A stretch of DNA of 15,598 nt. It comes from an uncultured Eggerthellaceae bacterium. Its GTDB lineage: Bacteria; Actinomycetota; Coriobacteriia; Coriobacteriales; Eggerthellaceae. Position 1 is the stretch's first letter. Every line of letters begins with the position of its first letter. The translations under genes were made by a program, and so were the position numbers. Shown here piece by piece: positions 12,141 to 15,598 of this stretch. A model generated the notes under the pieces. The model was not told the origin of the DNA, did no database searches, and was given only the letters and a program-made list of their open reading frames with translations. The DNA lies in NCBI GenBank assembly GCA_934630485.1, contig CAKTWD010000029.1:1-15598 (forward strand), read 5' to 3'.

Positions 12141-13568
12141 ATGGGACGTCCAACAGTTCATCCTACTGGCGTAACGCTCTACAACCCCGAAAAGGCCGCT
12201 AGCGGCTACACCCTCTTTGCGGGCCCGGGCGTTGGCACTATCCTTATCGACATGAACGGCAACGTCGTTCGCGTGTGGAAGAACCTCGGCGGCTTCCCGC
12301 CCAAGATGCTTCCTGGCGGCCACCTCATCGCCAACAGCGGTTCTCGTGAGGCTCAGTTCGCTTACCAGGACACCCTTGACCTGAAGATGGTTGACTGGGA
12401 CGGCAACGTTGAGTGGGTTTTCAACAAGAACGAGCAGGTCGTTGACGACGGCGAGCCTTACTGGTGCGCTCGTCAGCACCATGACTTCCAGGTCACCGGT
12501 AACCCCGTCGGTTATTACGCCCCCGGCCAGGACCCCGACCCCAACTTCGACAAGATGCTCATCCTGACGCATCATGACGTGAAGAAGCCGAAGATCTCCC
12601 CGCAGAGCCTGCTTGACGACCGCCTGATCGAGATCGACCGCGAGGGCAACCTTCTCTGGGAGTGGAGCGCCGTCGAGCACTTCAACCAGTTCGGCTTCAC
12701 CGAAGAGCAGAAGAACGCCATGTTCCGTAACCCCAACACGCAGAACGCGGGTCCCGAGGGCCAGGGCGACATCTTCCACATCAACTGCGCCTCCTACCTG
12801 GGCCCGAACAAGTGGTTCGACGGTGGCGACGAGCGCTTCAAGCCCGAGAACATCATCATGGACTCACGTGAGTGCAACATGATGTGGATCATCGACCACG
12901 AGTCCGGCGACGTCGTGTGGCAGGTCGGTCCCGACTTCACCAAGACCCCCGAGCTGCGCATTTTCGGCACCATCGTCGGCCCGCACCACACCCACATGAT
13001 CCCGAAGGGCCTGCCGGGCGAGGGTCACGTCATGGTCTACGACAACGGCGGCTGGGCCGGCTACGGCGCCCCCAACCAGTTCTCCAAGACTGGTGTTAAG
13101 GTCACCCGTCGCGACGGTTCGCGCGTCATCGAGTTCGACCCCACCACGCTCGAGATCGTTTGGGAGTGCGACGGCGACAACCACTTCAGCGCCGGCGGCT
13201 TCAACTTCAATAGCAACTACTTCTACAGCCCGCTGACCTCCAGCGCCCAGCGTATGCCCAATGGCAACACCGTGATCTGCGAGGGCTGCTCCGCTATCGT
13301 CCGTGAGTACACGGCCGAGAAGGAACTGGTTTGGGAGTTCGTGTACCCGCACATCGGCAGCGCTTTGCTGTATCGCGCATACCGTATTCCTTACGAGTGG
13401 ATTCCCCAGCTGGAGAAGCCGGTCGAGACCCCGATCGCTCAGCTTGACAACGACACCTTCCGTGTTCCCGGCGCTGCCGACACGAACTATGCGGACAACG
13501 TCGTCGAGGTTGAGGGCGTCGTTCTGCCCAAGGGCAGCATGGCCCACTGCGTCGAGAGCCTGGACTAG
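12141..13568 (+). CDS. Aryl-sulfate sulfotransferase (ASST) family protein, paralog 2
   Basis: A 475-residue paralog of the ASST gene at 7631, by eye about two-thirds identical. It is nearly identical over residues 262-320, which include TKTPELRIFGTIVGPHHTHM and the YDNGGWAGYGAPNQFSKTG stretch. The same candidate active-site residues are kept: His113/His114, His213/Asn215, Arg243 and His283. There is again no signal peptide; it opens MGRPTVHPTGVTLYNP. Between residues 343 and 360 it differs from paralog 1, carrying a Gly/Asn/Phe-rich loop (GDNHFSAGGFNFNSN), so substrate choice may differ. AAAGGGAG (12126-12133) lies 7 bases before the ATG. Codon choice is strongly biased to C-ending codons, more than in paralog 1, suggesting high expression. 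It has no carrier gene behind it and ends in a strong terminator, so it is a single-gene transcript under the divergent LysR. Confidence 0.85.
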   Translation: MGRPTVHPTGVTLYNPEKAASGYTLFAGPGVGTILIDMNGNVVRVWKNLGGFPPKMLPGGHLIANSGSREAQFAYQDTLDLKMVDWDGNVEWVFNKNEQVVDDGEPYWCARQHHDFQVTGNPVGYYAPGQDPDPNFDKMLILTHHDVKKPKISPQSLLDDRLIEIDREGNLLWEWSAVEHFNQFGFTEEQKNAMFRNPNTQNAGPEGQGDIFHINCASYLGPNKWFDGGDERFKPENIIMDSRECNMMWIIDHESGDVVWQVGPDFTKTPELRIFGTIVGPHHTHMIPKGLPGEGHVMVYDNGGWAGYGAPNQFSKTGVKVTRRDGSRVIEFDPTTLEIVWECDGDNHFSAGGFNFNSNYFYSPLTSSAQRMPNGNTVICEGCSAIVREYTAEKELVWEFVYPHIGSALLYRAYRIPYEWIPQLEKPVETPIAQLDNDTFRVPGAADTNYADNVVEVEGVVLPKGSMAHCVESLD

Positions 13569-13618
13569 TTCCACGTTCGACGAAAACGCTCAACTGCAAG
13601 GTTGAGAAATGACATGCG

Positions 13619-13650
13619 AAAAGGTCGCAGCTCCAGCTGCGACCTTTTTT
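13619..13650 (+). terminator. Strong intrinsic terminator of ASST 2
   Basis: AAAAGGTCGCAG (13619-13630) pairs perfectly with CTGCGACCTTTT (13637-13648) over the loop CTCCAG, and the T-run continues to 13650. It lies 50 bases after the stop codon of ASST 2. Confidence 0.93.
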
Positions 13651-13651
13651 G

Positions 13652-13948
13652 CTGCCTGGGGCGAGCCGATGCTTGCATATTGATTGGGTTGGAGAAGAGC
13701 CTGCGGATGAGTCGGGAAGAGGCCCCACCCCTCCCAAGTCGCCCCCCCAAGTCGAAAAGCTGCTGGAGGTTATGGGCGATTGCGAGATGAGCGCGCAGCA
13801 GATCGCAGAGGCGTTGGGTTTGTCGGGCAGAAAGAACGTCCGGCGACTGTATTTAGATCCCGCGTTGGAACTCGGATTGATTGAGATGACGATCCCCGAC
13901 AAACCCACGAGTCGCTTGCAGAAGTATCGCCGAGTGGCGAATTCTTAA
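13652..13948 (+). pseudogene. Remnant C-terminal winged-helix domain (Fic / AlbA-ATPase regulator type)
   Basis: The frame open from the preceding terminator to the TAA at 13946-13948 encodes a domain from residue VEKLLEVMGDCEMSAQQIAE onward (about 13757), then ALGLSGRKNVRRLYLDPALE and LGLIEMTIPDKPTSRLQKYR. This is the winged-helix tail found at the C-terminus of Fic-domain proteins and of AlbA_2/ATP-binding putative regulators. The large N-terminal part is missing, there is no start codon with a ribosome binding site, and the frame opens inside the terminator of ASST 2. It is therefore read as the surviving end of a deleted gene. A run of seven C at 13742-13748 lies in the linker. An expressed small protein cannot be excluded. 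Confidence 0.6.
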
Positions 13949-13949
13949 A

Positions 13950-14064
13950 AGTTGACGAACGAAATTCGAAAGGTCATCTACAACCGATATCTCGACTCCT
14001 TGGGGAAGATATTCCGCCAGCTTTGCAGCTACAAAGGGGGTGGAGATCACGAGGGGTATCTCAT
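13950..14064 (-). pseudogene. Possible frameshifted or truncated gene remnant after the importer ATPase
   Basis: An ATG at 14064 has an ideal AGAGGAG site (complement of 14071-14077) 6 bases upstream, yet its frame stops after five codons. One extra base in the C4 run (complement of 14053-14056) would join it to the next frame, which reads LVISTPFVAAKLAEYLPQGV, then EISVVDDLSNFVRQLL, a protein-like sequence I do not recognise. That frame can also start at the GTG at 14050. Further left it runs antisense to the winged-helix remnant and no longer looks like protein. It is probably a broken third gene of the importer operon. Confidence 0.35.
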
Positions 14065-14082
14065 GCCGGTCTCCTCTTGCGC

Positions 14083-14853
14083 CTAACGCCGCCACAGCGC
14101 GTATGAGTTTCCCAGCTCGCCGTGCAGCAACTCGACGCGCACGTTGAAGGCCTCCTCGACTGCCGCAAGCACCTCGGCTTCTTGCGGCGTCCCTTGCGCC
14201 AGTAGCTTGCCGTCGTGCATGACGCACACCTCGTCGGAGTACCTGAGCGCCAAATCGATGTCGTGGATCACCGCGACGACGGTTTTGCTGTGTTCCTCCT
14301 TGAGCGAGCGCATCAACTCCATCACTTCGTAGCACGCGGACACGTCGAGAAACGAGGTTGGCTCGTCGAAGAGCACCACGGGCGTGTCCTGCGCCAAGAC
14401 CATGGCGATGAAGGCACGCTGTCGTTGGCCACCGGAAAGCTCGGCTGCCGGGCGCTCGGCAAGGTTTGACAGCCCACACGCCACAAGCGCCCGCTCCACC
14501 GCTTCGTAGTCGGCCGCATCCATCGTCGCGAGCATCCCGTGGTGTGGGTATCTTCCACATGTCACAAGTTGTCTTACGCTCATGGGAGGCGCCGCATGCT
14601 CCTGCGCAAGCAGGCTCAGCAAATGTGCACGTCCCTTGGAAGAGAGCGCGGCGACGTCATGTCCGAGCACGCGGACAGCTCCCTCCCACGGCTTGCAGAT
14701 GCCGCTTACAAGCTTGAACAGCGATGATTTGCCGCAGCCGTTGGGACCGATGATGCTTGTCACTTTGCCCTGTGCGAACTCGATCGATAGATTGCTGAAC
14801 AAGACGCGTTCGCCGTACCCAAACGACACGTCGCTTAGCTGCACGCTAGCCAT
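14083..14853 (-). CDS. Siderophore/heme/cobalamin ABC importer ATP-binding protein (FecE/BtuD type)
   Basis: A 256-residue ATPase that powers import of an iron chelate, heme or corrinoid. Motifs are complete: Walker A GPNGCGKSS (36-44), Q-loop glutamine 84 in LLAQEH, signature LSGGQRQR (139-146), Walker B VVLFDEPTSFLD (159-170) and H-loop His197 in VIHDIDLALRYSD. The TCGRYPHHG stretch (98-106) and AELSGGQRQRAFIAMVLAQ are typical of the FecE/FhuC/BtuD branch. The ATG at 14853 follows GGGAGG closely, and its first codons overlap the end of the permease gene by 8 bases, so the two are translationally coupled. A longer upstream frame reads through the permease in another phase and is not real. 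The substrate cannot be told without the binding protein. Confidence 0.94.
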   Translation of the reverse strand: MASVQLSDVSFGYGERVLFSNLSIEFAQGKVTSIIGPNGCGKSSLFKLVSGICKPWEGAVRVLGHDVAALSSKGRAHLLSLLAQEHAAPPMSVRQLVTCGRYPHHGMLATMDAADYEAVERALVACGLSNLAERPAAELSGGQRQRAFIAMVLAQDTPVVLFDEPTSFLDVSACYEVMELMRSLKEEHSKTVVAVIHDIDLALRYSDEVCVMHDGKLLAQGTPQEAEVLAAVEEAFNVRVELLHGELGNSYALWRR

Positions 14854-15598
14854 TGAGACCTCCCTTCCCGCGACGCAAAATGAGGTAGACGAAGAAAGGG
14901 CCGCCCAGCAGCGACAAGACGATGCCGACGGGGATCTCGTACGGGGCGAACATCGTGCGGGCGAGCAGGTCGCATAGACACACCAGTAGCCCACCCGATA
15001 GCGGCGAGATCGCAAGGACGCGGCGGTTGTCGTGGCCCACCAGGGCACGCATGGCGTGCGGGACGATAAGTCCCACGAAACCGATGAGGCCAGCAAAGCT
15101 CACCGCACAGCCCGCGAGCGCTGCTGCCGTCACCAGTGCAACCAGGCGCGTGCGGCGAACGTTGAGGCCCAGGGAGTGCGCTTGATGCTCGCCCAACGAA
15201 AGCAGGTTGAGCCGTGTGCCCTGCAACAGTCCAACTACCAGTACCGTGCAGATCGCGCAGCCGGGAGCGACGATCTCGCCCAGCTTGACACCAGACAAGC
15301 CGCCGACCAAGAATCCGGAGGCACCCACATAGGCGTCGGGGTTCACGATGAGAATCGCGTTCATGCCGGCGGTGAAGATGGCCGTGAACGCCATGCCGGC
15401 AAGCACGACGGTAAGGCGCGATGAGCCCCCAAGGCCCGCTACGGCAAAGATGAGTCCCGCTACGCACAGCGCGCCGAGGAAGGCCGCCGCAGGTGCAAGC
15501 CCAAAGGTGTTGGGGAACACACACGCCGCCAGCAGCACGAAGAAACCCGAGCCCGCGTTCACGCCGATGACGTTGGGGCTGGCCAGGGGGTTGTCGAG
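14846..15598 (-). CDS. FecCD-family ABC importer permease (N-terminus off window)
   Basis: The last 250 residues of a FecCD/BtuC-type permease are visible; the family is usually about 330 long, so some 80 residues lie beyond the right edge. The first visible residues LDNPLASPNVIGVNAGSGFF match the conserved NPLASPDxLGxxxGA region after the first helices. Other family marks are LGEHQAHSLGLNVRRTR (about 134-150), the coupling region that contacts the ATPase, and FAGLIGFVGLIVPHAMRALV (about 167-186). About seven hydrophobic segments follow. It is the upstream partner of the overlapping FecE-type ATPase and forms the membrane channel for the same iron-chelate, heme or cobalamin substrate. GC content looks higher here than in the middle of the window. 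Confidence 0.94.
   Translation of the reverse strand, partial: LDNPLASPNVIGVNAGSGFFVLLAACVFPNTFGLAPAAAFLGALCVAGLIFAVAGLGGSSRLTVVLAGMAFTAIFTAGMNAILIVNPDAYVGASGFLVGGLSGVKLGEIVAPGCAICTVLVVGLLQGTRLNLLSLGEHQAHSLGLNVRRTRLVALVTAAALAGCAVSFAGLIGFVGLIVPHAMRALVGHDNRRVLAISPLSGGLLVCLCDLLARTMFAPYEIPVGIVLSLLGGPFFVYLILRRGKGGLNG

Noticed and set aside
7631..13568. Reading the two ASST genes as a recent duplication by a mobile element
   Set aside because: The paralogs differ at many positions and in codon use, and no insertion sequence or flanking repeat is visible, so the duplication is old or the copies came separately.
12087..13574. Long minus-strand frames opposite ASST 2 (12087-12779 and 12864-13574)
   Set aside because: They are mirror frames of the strongly codon-biased ASST 2 gene and have low-complexity Val/Ala/Asp-rich sequence without motifs.
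14854..15096. N-terminal extension of the FecE-type ATPase into the permease gene
   Set aside because: It reads the permease coding region in another phase. The ATG at 14853 has a strong ribosome binding site and starts at the usual place.

Overview
The window looks like chromosomal DNA of a moderately GC-rich anaerobic actinobacterium, most likely a Coriobacteriia / Eggerthellaceae relative. This rests on gene content (a NikR/HypE hydrogenase-maturation locus, cytoplasmic-looking aryl-sulfotransferase paralogs paired with LysR regulators, a DASS-type carrier, many strong AGGAGG-type ribosome binding sites) and on codon style. The species cannot be named from the sequence alone. No rRNA, tRNA, CRISPR array, insertion sequence or phage gene was seen.

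Layout. (1) 1-342: the start of a minus-strand TetR regulator that runs off the left edge, then a gene-poor stretch to 801 ending in a strong terminator hairpin. (2) 802-1548: a lone GlnQ-type amino-acid ABC ATPase with no permease nearby. (3) 1651-2115: a minus-strand orphan protein of unknown function. (4) 2205-4538: a nickel / hydrogenase-maturation strip on the plus strand, made of a small helical protein, a nickel-responsive NikR with an unusual His-rich tail, HypE ending in its PRIC motif, and a 2[4Fe-4S] ferredoxin with its own promoter. (5) 4703-6115: a minus-strand DHA2-family drug-type exporter. (6) 6323-10565: LysR regulator, divergent aryl-sulfotransferase (ASST) paralog 1, then a DASS/SLC13-like carrier. 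(7) 10566-10873: a gene-free block of hairpins and terminators. (8) 10874-13568: a second LysR / divergent ASST module whose intergenic region is packed with nested dyads. (9) 13569-14082: a strong terminator, then remnants of two broken genes meeting tail to tail. (10) 14083-15598: a minus-strand FecCD permease and FecE-type ATPase of a siderophore / heme / cobalamin importer, running off the right edge.

How the genes fit together. The centre of the window is a duplicated [LysR < > ASST] module. Each regulator is divergent from its ASST, so each probably controls the neighbouring ASST through the shared intergenic region. A related sequence block (CCGAATA followed by GGAAAA and an AT-rich -10-like element) lies upstream of both ASST genes. 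The first module also carries a membrane carrier that could import a substrate or remove a product. The ASST proteins keep a full candidate set of active-site residues but show no signal peptide. Intracellular, PAPS-independent sulfuryl transfer (or a related activity) on an imported compound is therefore the most interesting hypothesis in the window. The nickel strip points to an active [NiFe] hydrogenase encoded elsewhere.
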